Assembly: GCF_000757825.1 (NCBI RefSeq)
Contig: NZ_CP009451.1
Location: forward strand, 1,426,001 to 1,490,000
DNA from: Cedecea neteri
Lineage (GTDB): Bacteria; Pseudomonadota; Gammaproteobacteria; Enterobacterales; Enterobacteriaceae
Length of the DNA stretch: 64,000 bases
Direction: 5' to 3'
Shown here: piece by piece, positions 35,427 through 43,791 of the stretch
Numbering within the stretch: position 1 is the stretch's first letter
Layout: every line of letters begins with the position of its first letter
Program-made: the position numbers and the translations under genes
Notes under the pieces: generated by a model
Databases searched by the model: none
What the model was told of the DNA's origin: nothing
Seen by the model: only the letters and a program-made list of their open reading frames with translations

Positions 35427-35454
35427 TAAAGTTTCGCTGTTGTCGGGTCGCTTT
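35427..35454 (+). promoter_or_regulatory. Putative LafS (sigma-28) promoter of lfgM
   Basis: TAAAGTTT, 12-nt spacer, GTCGCTTT. The -35 part is a perfect sigma-28 box. The -10 part matches the sites before both lafA genes (G-T/A-C-G-C/T-T-T-T). Flagellar anti-sigma genes are commonly transcribed by their own sigma-28, which supports the assignment. It lies 95 nt before lfgM. Confidence 0.55.
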
Positions 35455-35549
35455 ACACCGGTAAGGGAATGGGAAAGAAGCTTTCCTCCCCCGTGGAATC
35501 ACCTTGCACTCAATAAAAAACAGAACCACCGAGCAACCGGAGAACAGCG

Positions 35550-35822
35550 ATGAAAGTGAATACAACCCAGTACAGCCCTGCCATAACTGCGCTTAGCACC
35601 CACACCGCCGGGCAAACTCGCCCACAGGCCGAAGAAAGCTCAGGCAGCGAAAAAACTCGTCCGGTAGACCCGGTTCTGGGTGAGGCACAGCAGAACATGG
35701 CCGCGATGCCGGACGTTGATATGGCCCGCGTTGAAGCGATGAAAGAAGCCATCAGCGCAGGAAAAATCAGCATCAATCTGGATGAGCTGACCGGCGCGAT
35801 GCAAAAATACTATCAGAGGTAG
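35550..35822 (+). CDS. lfgM: Anti-sigma-28 factor LfgM (FlgM-like)
   Basis: 90-residue protein with a disordered, Thr/Gln/Pro-rich N-terminal half and a C-terminal FlgM helix region (D-V-D-M-A-R-V-E-A-M-K-E-A-I-S-A-G-K-I). It should bind LafS until the lateral hook is finished, then be exported. A CCGGAG ribosome site precedes the ATG. Confidence 0.88.
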   Translation: MKVNTTQYSPAITALSTHTAGQTRPQAEESSGSEKTRPVDPVLGEAQQNMAAMPDVDMARVEAMKEAISAGKISINLDELTGAMQKYYQR

Positions 35823-35825
35823 GTT

Positions 35826-36263
35826 ATGAGTAATGCAGCCCAGGACGTGAAGCAGTTAATCGAAGATATGATTGCCGATCGTAAATACTACACCGAGCTT
35901 AACGCCCTCCTGGAGCAGCAGCGTCAGCTTATTGTTGGCCGCCGGTCGCCAGAACTGGATCAGCTTAACGGTAAGCTGATTCAGATTTATGAGCGCCTCG
36001 CCGCAAGCAGCCAGCAGCGATACGCCACGCTTGCTGGTCTCGGCGTTCCCGCAGGCCCGCAGGGCATAAAAGCCTTATTCTCTCGCCTGCCAGTTTCACA
36101 TCAGGGCCAGGTCAGCGCGCTCTGGGAAGACCTTGAAACACAGGCCACCCGCTGCAAAACGGCTAATGAGGGGAATGGTTTGCTGCTGGGCATGCAGCAG
36201 GAGATTCTGGAAAACCTGGTGAACAGCAGCGAGCCGGAAAACTGGCTTTATCAGCAGGTTTAA
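35826..36263 (+). CDS. lfgN: Export chaperone LfgN (FlgN-like)
   Basis: 145-residue, mostly helical FlgN-type chaperone, which escorts the hook-associated proteins LfgK and LfgL. It follows lfgM by 3 nt. The variable cassette begins just after it. Confidence 0.84.
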   Translation: MSNAAQDVKQLIEDMIADRKYYTELNALLEQQRQLIVGRRSPELDQLNGKLIQIYERLAASSQQRYATLAGLGVPAGPQGIKALFSRLPVSHQGQVSALWEDLETQATRCKTANEGNGLLLGMQQEILENLVNSSEPENWLYQQV

Positions 36264-36320
36264 TCTATGGCTACGCAAAACACGACAGGCCTCGCCAGGT
36301 AAACCAGGTGAAATAATGAA

Positions 36321-37358
36321 ATGGAAAAGATAAGTATTATTGTTTCAGCCTATAATGCGAAGAAACACCTTCATGCGTGCCTCAGCTCCGTGCTTAATCA
36401 AACTTATGATAACTATGAAGTTATTATTATTAACGATGGTTCTACGGATACGACGGAACAAATCGGCAACGAATTTGTTCATGCCAACGATAAATTTACC
36501 TTAATCAATATTGAAAATGGGGGACCAGGCAAGGCCAGAAATAAAGGTCTCGATATCGCTCAGGGCGATTATATTCTATTTCTGGATTCGGACGATCGTC
36601 TGGTTCCGGGCTGCCTGGAAACTGCCGTTAAAGCCATTAAAAAAAACAACCTTGATATTATATTTTTCCATACACGCCTTGAATATACTTGTGCTTCACT
36701 ACGCAATAATGATGTCGACAATTATTACCGCTATCCTGTTGAAACCATAAATTCACCTACAACAGCAGAGCGGTTTTACCGTCAGTGTATTATGTCACTA
36801 TGTCAGTCAGGATTTGGTTATCCTGTCGTGGTTTGGGGCTATATTTTTGCTCGTCAAAAATATCAGCAGCAGCGTTTCACCCAGCACATTTATGAAGATG
36901 AATTTTTTACCACAATGCTACTTTTATCCGATCAGGATGCCAAAGTTAGCTGTCTGAAAAATAAATTGCATATTCATACTTTACACCTAGCGTCTTTAAC
37001 TCAACAACCGCTAACGCAAGACAATATATATACGATGGCCTGCGTCGCAACTGAATTAATACCACTCATCAATGTAATTGAAAACAAAAAAACTCGCCAC
37101 TGCCTTGCCATTAATATAACAATATTAATCTTAAGCGCCATTAATAAAAACGATCGCCTTCTTCGTGATGCAATCAATCCAATGGAGTTAATCTTCTCAC
37201 TTGTTCAGCATACTTTGTCAGAACAGAATCAGACTTTTACCACACCATTAGCCGAACTGATTATTATTGTCATTACAACCATTGCCGATCATTATCAGAT
37301 CAGAGAAACACCAGAAGTCATCAATATCATTAAAATGATTCATCAATATAAAAATTAA
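36321..37358 (+). CDS. GT2-family glycosyltransferase in the variable cassette
   Basis: 345-residue GT-A glycosyltransferase. The N-terminal domain has I-I-V-S-A-Y-N-A, I-I-N-D-G-S-T-D near residue 37 and the metal-binding F-L-D-S-D-D near residue 90. The C-terminal half (about 210-345) is divergent and helical. The gene is visibly A+T-rich against its flagellar neighbours, which points to acquisition from elsewhere. It lies 57 nt after lfgN on the same strand. A role in lateral flagellin glycosylation is inferred from position only. Confidence 0.8.
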   Translation: MEKISIIVSAYNAKKHLHACLSSVLNQTYDNYEVIIINDGSTDTTEQIGNEFVHANDKFTLINIENGGPGKARNKGLDIAQGDYILFLDSDDRLVPGCLETAVKAIKKNNLDIIFFHTRLEYTCASLRNNDVDNYYRYPVETINSPTTAERFYRQCIMSLCQSGFGYPVVVWGYIFARQKYQQQRFTQHIYEDEFFTTMLLLSDQDAKVSCLKNKLHIHTLHLASLTQQPLTQDNIYTMACVATELIPLINVIENKKTRHCLAINITILILSAINKNDRLLRDAINPMELIFSLVQHTLSEQNQTFTTPLAELIIIVITTIADHYQIRETPEVINIIKMIHQYKN

Positions 37359-37365
37359 GTTTTGC

Positions 37366-37403
37366 ACAAACAGACTTCTTCACATTTCAAGAAGTCTGTT
37401 TGT
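37366..37403. terminator. Bidirectional terminator between convergent cassette genes
   Basis: Perfect 15-bp arms (37366-37380 and 37389-37403) with an 8-nt loop lie exactly between the GT2 gene stop and the racemase gene stop. A/T-rich sequence on both outer sides allows termination in both directions. Confidence 0.85.
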
Positions 37404-37404
37404 A

Positions 37405-38154
37405 TTATCTAAGCCGGTCCTTTCGAAAATTAATTTCCCTGAGTGCTGCACGCGCCAGCGCCTCATTTGAATCAATAACCTTTACGTCTTGCCACAAAGA
37501 ATGGGTTTTAATTAAACTCAATTCTGTACACGCCAATATAATTGTATCAACACTTTGATTGCGCAGTACATTAATAAAACATTCAAGTTCAGCATATAGC
37601 GAATCTGTAATAGTCTGAGATACTTTCAACGCCGAAATACATTCATTAATTACAACCTGATGTTGACAGTTCAATACATGAACGCTGTGGCCCGCCGCAG
37701 TTAGCGCATGTTGATATAATCCGCTAAGAAGTAAATCTTTTGAACCTAATATTGCCACTCTTTTTTTAGAAGCAGAGAGACAACTTACCGTTTCGTTAAT
37801 AATACTTAATACAGGGATCGTCGCATTCTCTCCCCAACCAGAGAAGAGAATATGTGCAGTATTACAGGGAACAACTGCAACGGTAGCACCTGATTTAGCC
37901 AACTCATTAATAGACTCAAAAATAAAAGGTGAAGGGTCTCGCTCTCCCAACTGCAAGTGCCGTCCCCGGCTGGGAATTTTACTGTTACTATCAACAATTA
38001 CTCGAGGGTAATCCCAGTCTTTCTTAGCATCAATAAGCGAATAAACCTGTTGGCAAAAATTAAGCGTCGCCCAGGGAGCAACGCCAACAACGCCAATTAC
38101 ACCTTCATTTCCGGGCCAGGTGACATCAGAATGCACAGGAACAATATTAACCAT
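37405..38154 (-). CDS. Asp/Glu-racemase superfamily protein
   Basis: 249-residue protein of the PLP-independent aspartate/glutamate/hydantoin racemase superfamily. Both catalytic cysteines are present: V-P-C-N-T-A-H near residue 93 and L-A-C-T-E-L near 205. The family racemises amino acids by a two-cysteine mechanism. The substrate is unknown; in this setting it could supply a D-amino acid for a surface modification (inference). It is the last gene of the minus-strand cassette run and overlaps the methyltransferase gene by 8 nt. Confidence 0.8.
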   Translation of the reverse strand: MVNIVPVHSDVTWPGNEGVIGVVGVAPWATLNFCQQVYSLIDAKKDWDYPRVIVDSNSKIPSRGRHLQLGERDPSPFIFESINELAKSGATVAVVPCNTAHILFSGWGENATIPVLSIINETVSCLSASKKRVAILGSKDLLLSGLYQHALTAAGHSVHVLNCQHQVVINECISALKVSQTITDSLYAELECFINVLRNQSVDTIILACTELSLIKTHSLWQDVKVIDSNEALARAALREINFRKDRLR

Positions 38155-38851
38155 GACACTTACCAAAATAATACAAACGCAGCCGCGTTTCTGGATATTT
38201 ATTCAAAACATGTCCTTCAGGAAACATATTTTCATCCCTGAGTGTTTCAAACCCTACCCTCTTGAAAACAGCCTTATACTCTTGAGCCGTACGGTAAAGT
38301 GCTGAGTATTCAGTTTGTAATAGTTCAGAGAACTGATTATTGATCTCATAGCGTTCAGCCAGGCCTGTACCATCTCGTAGCATAATGATAGTGTCGTCAT
38401 GAACAACGTTTTTTAAATTACTGATTAACGTTTCTACCTGCCGATCGTTCAGGTAGACAAAAAGCCCAGAGATGAAGATAACATCGAACCGCTCATTACT
38501 GCGGAAGTCCTCAGCGCCAGAAACAATGAACTCAATGTTTTCAGCCTGCCGTGATTGCGCTTCAAGCCTGCCGATCTCAACCAGCGGCTCAGAATATTCG
38601 ACGGCAACGATACGCGAAGCACCCTGTGCATGAAACCTGAATGTCCACTGGCCTACGCCAGCGCCAAGGTCCAGAATAGACTTCCCTTTTAAGGATGGCA
38701 GCCATGAGAAGACTTTCGCCGTTTCATCCTGAACTTTTATTTTCAACAGTTCAGGATCATGTTCCATATTCACAATGCTTTCAAACGGCAGCTTATTGTA
38801 TAAAGCAGAACGGCTATCCCAAAACTTTTTTACTTTACTTTCATTTAACAT
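38147..38851 (-). CDS. Class I SAM-dependent methyltransferase
   Basis: 234-residue methyltransferase. Motif I reads I-L-D-L-G-A-G-V-G-Q-W near residue 60, followed by an acidic V-E-Y-S that binds SAM ribose, and post-I D-V-I-F-I-S. Target unknown; likely a small molecule or sugar of the cassette pathway. Start ATG 38851; a GTG lies one codon upstream. Followed with overlap by the racemase gene. Confidence 0.8.
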   Translation of the reverse strand: MLNESKVKKFWDSRSALYNKLPFESIVNMEHDPELLKIKVQDETAKVFSWLPSLKGKSILDLGAGVGQWTFRFHAQGASRIVAVEYSEPLVEIGRLEAQSRQAENIEFIVSGAEDFRSNERFDVIFISGLFVYLNDRQVETLISNLKNVVHDDTIIMLRDGTGLAERYEINNQFSELLQTEYSALYRTAQEYKAVFKRVGFETLRDENMFPEGHVLNKYPETRLRLYYFGKCHG

Positions 38852-38866
38852 CACTTAATCCACACG

Positions 38867-40099
38867 TTAGTTTTTATATTTCCAGTTAGCAGCATGTTCG
38901 CAAAAATGCACATCTGTTTTATCAATATTTATGACGCGACTATTACAGAGAAAATCAAAGTTAAATTGCGTAAACTCATTAACCTCCTTTCCAGGGATCG
39001 GCAACAGGCGTACACCCAGAGGTTTCTTTAATCGTACGGCTAGCGCGGAAGTATCCAATATAATCGCGGAAATATCCTCGACCAGCGTAGAGCCTGGAAT
39101 GGGTATCATGTCCAATCCACATCCACACACCGTTGACCACGCATTAAGCGTGTCGATGCTTAATCGGCGACGATTATTAGCACTCGCTAATTCGTCATCC
39201 TCAAGTACGGAGAACATGACACCATTAAAACCCGTAGCTAAGGCGTTGCTGCGCTTAACAGCAGTTTTAATGCAGTTTGTCAGAATACTGGTCAGGAATA
39301 ATGTTCCCTGACTCCCACTCGGACGCGCGCCCAGATTTGACAACAGTTTTCCGATGGAAATATCGCCATCCGGGAAAGGGGCCAGTGAAGCATCGAGACC
39401 GGCATATTCAACACCCGTTTTAGTGGCCAGCTCTCGAGCAAAAACATTTATCGCTTCTAAGCGTGCCTGTAAGTCATCAATAAACCGCTCCGCAAATATC
39501 TCGAGGGATATTTTTTTCTTCAGTACATCTTTACTAAGCTTTAAAGCCAAATCCGTCGTTTCCAACGCGAGGCTGAATTTAAACGTTTCCCCCTCATGGC
39601 GTGAAAACGGAAAAAAAGGGGCGTTTGGAGGACAGGCGCAGGAAGCCCCGACGCGGAAATTATCAAAACCATTGTTGCTTTTACGAGACACATTCTGAAT
39701 AAAGCGTGCCGCATGGCGGCCAGCCTGAAGGCTAATCTGCGTTTCATCCGCCACCATAAGATTAACAAACATTTTAGAATGGCTAAAAAGTGCGGCAAAA
39801 GCCAAATCTAAACGCTGCGAGAAATGGGGGCTGCCAACCATATCAATGGGCAGACAAAACCAGCGGATCCCCTGTTGCTCGGCCATTCGACTGATTGATG
39901 CCAGTTTTGCCGGCAGCGCAAAAATATCGTCTTCCTGCGCCTCACGCAGAGTTTGAAGCGACATTCGAGTTGTACGCAAAGGCCAGTTTCGTTCTAAGAG
40001 CAAGGCCTGCACGCCGGTTTGAAAGGTTTGAAGAACTGACCCGATATCAATGGCAGAAGCATTATTACTGGGAACGCCGAGGGTGATCGCTCGAATCAT
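38867..40099 (-). CDS. DUF711-family protein
   Basis: 410-residue protein whose opening (I-R-A-I-T-L-G-V-P) and glycine-rich middle (F-R-V-G-A-S-C-A-C-P-P-N-A-P-F-F-P) resemble DUF711/UPF0210 proteins, which share a fold with pyruvate formate-lyase-type enzymes but have no known reaction. I see no glycyl-radical loop. It overlaps the upstream nucleotidyltransferase gene by 4 nt, so it is probably part of the same pathway. Confidence 0.65.
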   Translation of the reverse strand: MIRAITLGVPSNNASAIDIGSVLQTFQTGVQALLLERNWPLRTTRMSLQTLREAQEDDIFALPAKLASISRMAEQQGIRWFCLPIDMVGSPHFSQRLDLAFAALFSHSKMFVNLMVADETQISLQAGRHAARFIQNVSRKSNNGFDNFRVGASCACPPNAPFFPFSRHEGETFKFSLALETTDLALKLSKDVLKKKISLEIFAERFIDDLQARLEAINVFARELATKTGVEYAGLDASLAPFPDGDISIGKLLSNLGARPSGSQGTLFLTSILTNCIKTAVKRSNALATGFNGVMFSVLEDDELASANNRRRLSIDTLNAWSTVCGCGLDMIPIPGSTLVEDISAIILDTSALAVRLKKPLGVRLLPIPGKEVNEFTQFNFDFLCNSRVINIDKTDVHFCEHAANWKYKN

Positions 40100-40773
40100 T
40101 TTGCTAAAGCTTCCTTCATCAGTCTCAAATAGTCGGCTGCGCTGTTAATTTCTTTAAAATAATTCCGACCAACATCATGAGCGTAAACTAAAGTCTCTTC
40201 GGTACAAGGTAAAGCCTGTGCAACAAATAGATTACTGTGACATAAACATCTATTTCTCCATTCGCCGAGCAGTTTTTCATCCGATAGTTTAAACAACCCC
40301 ATCGCTTCGGGATGGCTGACGGAACGTATAGGCCCTTGATACGTTTCTATTATTTTTTCTTGCTGACCCATTGCACAGTGAATAGAACTTAGCATACGGT
40401 TATCACGATTCTGCGTTAGAACAATATTATTCTTTCCGTTATCCATCTCGCTAATTAGTTCACGGTTAAAAAACATATCACCTGACACCACATAAGTGGG
40501 ATCCATATTCTCTAACAGAGCAAGGCCAAGACTCATGGCATTATTTGTTGTCGCCCAATCTTCATTCAATACATAATTCAACTGCGGGTAGCGCTCCATA
40601 ATCTTCAGCGCACCATACCCCACGACAACCGTAACTCTCTTACCAGCAAATGCCTCTATCGCATAATCGAGGATGGTTTTTCTGGTCACCGGATGCTTAA
40701 TTAAAACTTTGTTTTTTCCATCTAATTGCAGGCTTCTTCCCGCTGCAAGAATAATTGCATTTTCAACCATCAT
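40096..40773 (-). CDS. LicC-like nucleotidyltransferase 1
   Basis: 225-residue NTP-transferase fold (GT-A-like). The N-terminus I-I-L-A-A-G-R-S-L-Q-L is a shortened form of the usual G-x-G-x-R signature, followed by K-N-K-V-L-I. A V-S-G-D-M-F-F metal-binding Asp lies near residue 97. It resembles sugar-phosphate or phosphocholine cytidylyltransferases. Start ATG 40773 has GGAG 7 nt upstream and overlaps the ParB-like gene by 11 nt. The altered loop suggests a changed substrate or weakened activity. Confidence 0.75.
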   Translation of the reverse strand: MMVENAIILAAGRSLQLDGKNKVLIKHPVTRKTILDYAIEAFAGKRVTVVVGYGALKIMERYPQLNYVLNEDWATTNNAMSLGLALLENMDPTYVVSGDMFFNRELISEMDNGKNNIVLTQNRDNRMLSSIHCAMGQQEKIIETYQGPIRSVSHPEAMGLFKLSDEKLLGEWRNRCLCHSNLFVAQALPCTEETLVYAHDVGRNYFKEINSAADYLRLMKEALAK

Positions 40774-41152
40774 ATCCCAACTCCTGCAAAGTAAAACGGC
40801 AGGCCGGCATCGGGCTAACAAAATCGTGCTTTACTGTTTTGTATGGATAAATATCATTACGTAATGCTTTTTCGGTAACATCCTGCCAGTCAAACTGATA
40901 CTTTTCACGCAAAGAACGCAGGGGCACCTCAGGGTAATCAAGTTTCACTACCGGTACTCTTTTTAACCCCAGGCGTAACGCAACCTCCATTCGATGCTGT
41001 CCGTCCAGCACTAAATGATGGTTCAGATCCAGAGCTAAAGGTTTGATCCATACCCCTTCAGTTAAAATTTTATTACACAACCATTCAACGCGGCTTGCGC
41101 TGAACCGTTCAATATGTCGTAATAAATTTGGATCGCAAAAATTAATTTCCAT
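40763..41152 (-). CDS. Small ParB/Srx-fold protein (possible small-molecule kinase)
   Basis: 129-residue protein with the ParB/sulfiredoxin core: V-L-D-G-Q-H-R at about residues 48-54, then V-A-L-R-L-G-L-K-R-V-P-V. It is far too short and in the wrong context for a partition protein. Small ParB/Srx proteins include free-serine kinases (SerK, SbnI), so a kinase that makes a phosphorylated amino acid or alcohol for the neighbouring nucleotidyltransferases is a reasonable hypothesis. In-frame ATGs at 41170 and 41164 are alternative starts. It overlaps both flanking genes. Confidence 0.6.
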   Translation of the reverse strand: MEINFCDPNLLRHIERFSASRVEWLCNKILTEGVWIKPLALDLNHHLVLDGQHRMEVALRLGLKRVPVVKLDYPEVPLRSLREKYQFDWQDVTEKALRNDIYPYKTVKHDFVSPMPACRFTLQELGYDG

Positions 41153-41933
41153 TTTTTTTACCATTAACATAATTTGATATTAATGCGAGATAATCATCGC
41201 GGGCAGATTGATACTGTTCAGCCGTGTTAAAAGAACGTGCGTATAGTTGAGAAATATCTACAGTCACGCAGGGTAATTCCTGGCGGTGATGGACCCATGG
41301 CACCATATAATATTGTTGCAGGCCTTTCTTGAGCCAATTCTTTCTGAGGGAACGATCGCAATCCACTTCCTGGGGTGAAACACTAAGGATTCCGACCATT
41401 TTATACCAATTATCATATTTCTTATTGTAATGAGGCTGATAGGAAACTTGGGTAATCATTCCATCCGGCTCCTTTACCTCAACAATTCCGCCAGTCAATT
41501 CGGGACTATAGCGACCATGTGTAAGCCAGAAACTATGATTTGCTTTCTCATATTTTTTTATTCTATCCCAAGCATGAGGATCAAGTAGAATATCTGTTTC
41601 TATAATGGTATAGCCACGCTGTGGATATTTTAATGCTTCCACACCAAGTTCTACTGAAAGAATATTAACATCAGTTTCATAAAACTCATTATGCACAAAA
41701 GTAATATTATTTTTTGGATAACGATTGCGGACCCACTCTTCAATCTTATGTGCCTGATATCCGGTAACCAGCACCAACTCACGCCCGGTATCTCTTATCA
41801 ACGGTGCCAGAAGTGTATCAATAACAGCAGACTCGCCGACAGGTAGTAAACATTTCGGGTAATTGTCCGTTAACCCACCCATTCTTTTTCCCTGCCCTGC
41901 AACCAGCAAAATAGCAGCTCGCTTTATCGGCAT
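41142..41933 (-). CDS. LicC-like nucleotidyltransferase 2
   Basis: 263-residue NTP-transferase with an intact signature L-V-A-G-Q-G-K-R-M-G-G at about residues 10-20 and P-K-C-L-L-P-V (Lys27). The metal-site Asp lies in I-I-E-T-D-I-L near residue 110. It is closest in pattern to CTP:phosphocholine cytidylyltransferases and NDP-sugar pyrophosphorylases. It lies 5 nt after the GT25-TagF gene. The substrate cannot be read from sequence; a CDP-activated phospho-alcohol would suit the TagF-like neighbour. Confidence 0.78.
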   Translation of the reverse strand: MPIKRAAILLVAGQGKRMGGLTDNYPKCLLPVGESAVIDTLLAPLIRDTGRELVLVTGYQAHKIEEWVRNRYPKNNITFVHNEFYETDVNILSVELGVEALKYPQRGYTIIETDILLDPHAWDRIKKYEKANHSFWLTHGRYSPELTGGIVEVKEPDGMITQVSYQPHYNKKYDNWYKMVGILSVSPQEVDCDRSLRKNWLKKGLQQYYMVPWVHHRQELPCVTVDISQLYARSFNTAEQYQSARDDYLALISNYVNGKKNGN

Positions 41934-41938
41934 ATCAA

Positions 41939-43768
41939 CTACTCCGATTCCAGACTAAATGATTTTTTGATTATCTCGATAATCGCATGCCCCGCACCTT
42001 GCGGAGCAAAATATAGCTCTCGTGACAAAGCGGCAAGGCGCTCTTTTTGTTTTACATCATTTCCCGAGATGACATTTGACACAAATGTGTAGAGATCTTT
42101 TTCGTTCCATGCCACATCATAGTCATGATAAATAAAGCTTGCGCTGTTATTAATACCTAATCGTTTTTCATGAGTAAGCAATAGTATCGGTTTGCGTGAT
42201 GGTAAATACTCCAGCAGGAATGACCCAACGTCAGCCATCAGCGCATCTGACTGAGAATAGGCCATTTTATAGTCGGCACCAAAATCCCATATAACGTTTG
42301 AACGATTTTGTGTAAACGCTAATAGCTGTGCATATTGTTCTTTGACTTTGTCGCCAAAGTGATTTATCCATTGAATGAACAAGGGATGAGGGCGAATAAT
42401 AACATTCACTTTCCCTTGATCTATAATATCCATTATCGCGTGAGCATAGAGATCGAATGTTGACCAACGAGGGTCGTTTTCAATAATATATTGCGGTGCC
42501 CACAGAAGCGTTTTCAAATTATTCGTAAAGACTGTTTTCTCTGTAGAGCAGTAGCGTTCATGATAATGGTCAAATTTGGGATGACCAACCACATGAACAT
42601 GATCCTTACCCGCTGCGCAATGCAGCGCGAATTCATTTTTATGCCGCTGTGAACGAACGAAAATCCAGCTGGCAGAATTATGGCAGGCCATGTTGTACTG
42701 GAAATTTGTATTTAACTCACTCGCCCCCATATCCAGCCCATAGGGGATATACGCAATTTTAATACCGTTACGGATTAAATTTGCACAGCTAAATATACTC
42801 GGTCGATTTACGTCATACGGATTCTGCAGAAATACAACATCTGGCTTTCTTTCGTACAGATTATAGTTTTCATAACCGTAATAAGGCACTTCGCATTCGT
42901 CCAGAAATTCTCTTGCTGCCATATTAGTAGGGTCCGTAGAACCTTCCGAGGTAAATGGAATAACAATAATTCTACAATCGAATTTATCATCATTGCGCAG
43001 AGCGTCGATCACCGTTTCAAAATTTGTCCAGCCAGGAGACCATTGAAAAAGGATATCAACTTTGATCTTCTGGTTGCCAATACGCTTTTTGACCTGCCGT
43101 TGCGTTATTTCATTTAGCGGCTTAGCAAACAGGCCACGATAGTCGACATACTGGCCCTCAATATCGCTTTTATCCGGCTGCTGATAGCCCACATTAGGGA
43201 AAATCCCCAACCAACAATCCCGCAACATAGACTCGTGCCAGTAGACATCGAGTGCGTATTCATGCTGTTGCCCCCCCTGCAATAAAGCATTTATGCTCTG
43301 GGTGTAAACATGCTGGAGCTGTTGATAATAGTTTTGGTTAACAATATAGGCGCATGCACACCACGCTTTATTAGCCTTAACGATATAGTCAACGCTGCCC
43401 AATTGGGTCACATTTTGATAGTTCGCGGCCAAAAAGCCTACGTTCCAGTTAACATGGTTTAATGCATTGAAATATTTATTGATTCGCTGGTACGCATCAT
43501 CATCATGGTGAAAAGCAATATCATCCTCAAGGATCAGAACATTTTTCCACCCTTCTTTATCCGCCATGTGCAGAGCATGAAGGTGTGACATAGCACACCC
43601 GATATAACCAGGCGAATACTCAATAGCTTCAAGGCGAAAAATTTTATCCTTTGGGATCCCTAGCTTTTTTAACTCTCTGGAAAGATAAAGTCTTCTGTCT
43701 TTTCTTCTGTTCAGATTGATATAGATGACTTTATCAATAAAGTCCCAATTGATTGTAATCATGGTCAT
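41939..43768 (-). CDS. GT25 glycosyltransferase - TagF-like phosphotransferase fusion
   Basis: 609-residue two-domain protein. Residues 1-230 form a GT25 (LPS-type) glycosyltransferase with V-I-Y-I-N-L-N-R-R-K-D-R and the E-D-D motif (Glu81-Asp83). Residues about 235-600 resemble CDP-glycerol glycerophosphotransferases: I-P-Y-G-L, V-G-H-P-K, L-L-W-A-P-Q, I-I-R-P-H-P and the terminal S-D-A-L-M-A-D-V-G-S-F block. The second domain would transfer a phospho-polyol or similar group from a CDP carrier. No signal peptide or TM is seen, so it acts in the cytoplasm. First gene of the minus-strand cassette run; A+T-rich. Confidence 0.8.
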   Translation of the reverse strand: MTMITINWDFIDKVIYINLNRRKDRRLYLSRELKKLGIPKDKIFRLEAIEYSPGYIGCAMSHLHALHMADKEGWKNVLILEDDIAFHHDDDAYQRINKYFNALNHVNWNVGFLAANYQNVTQLGSVDYIVKANKAWCACAYIVNQNYYQQLQHVYTQSINALLQGGQQHEYALDVYWHESMLRDCWLGIFPNVGYQQPDKSDIEGQYVDYRGLFAKPLNEITQRQVKKRIGNQKIKVDILFQWSPGWTNFETVIDALRNDDKFDCRIIVIPFTSEGSTDPTNMAAREFLDECEVPYYGYENYNLYERKPDVVFLQNPYDVNRPSIFSCANLIRNGIKIAYIPYGLDMGASELNTNFQYNMACHNSASWIFVRSQRHKNEFALHCAAGKDHVHVVGHPKFDHYHERYCSTEKTVFTNNLKTLLWAPQYIIENDPRWSTFDLYAHAIMDIIDQGKVNVIIRPHPLFIQWINHFGDKVKEQYAQLLAFTQNRSNVIWDFGADYKMAYSQSDALMADVGSFLLEYLPSRKPILLLTHEKRLGINNSASFIYHDYDVAWNEKDLYTFVSNVISGNDVKQKERLAALSRELYFAPQGAGHAIIEIIKKSFSLESE

Positions 43769-43791
43769 TCTGCTCTTATCCGCAAACGACC

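Noticed and set aside
40763..41152. Plasmid-partition ParB as evidence of an integrated plasmid
   Set aside because: The protein lacks the ParB helix-turn-helix and dimer domains, no parA is nearby, and it is nested in a sugar-nucleotide gene run.
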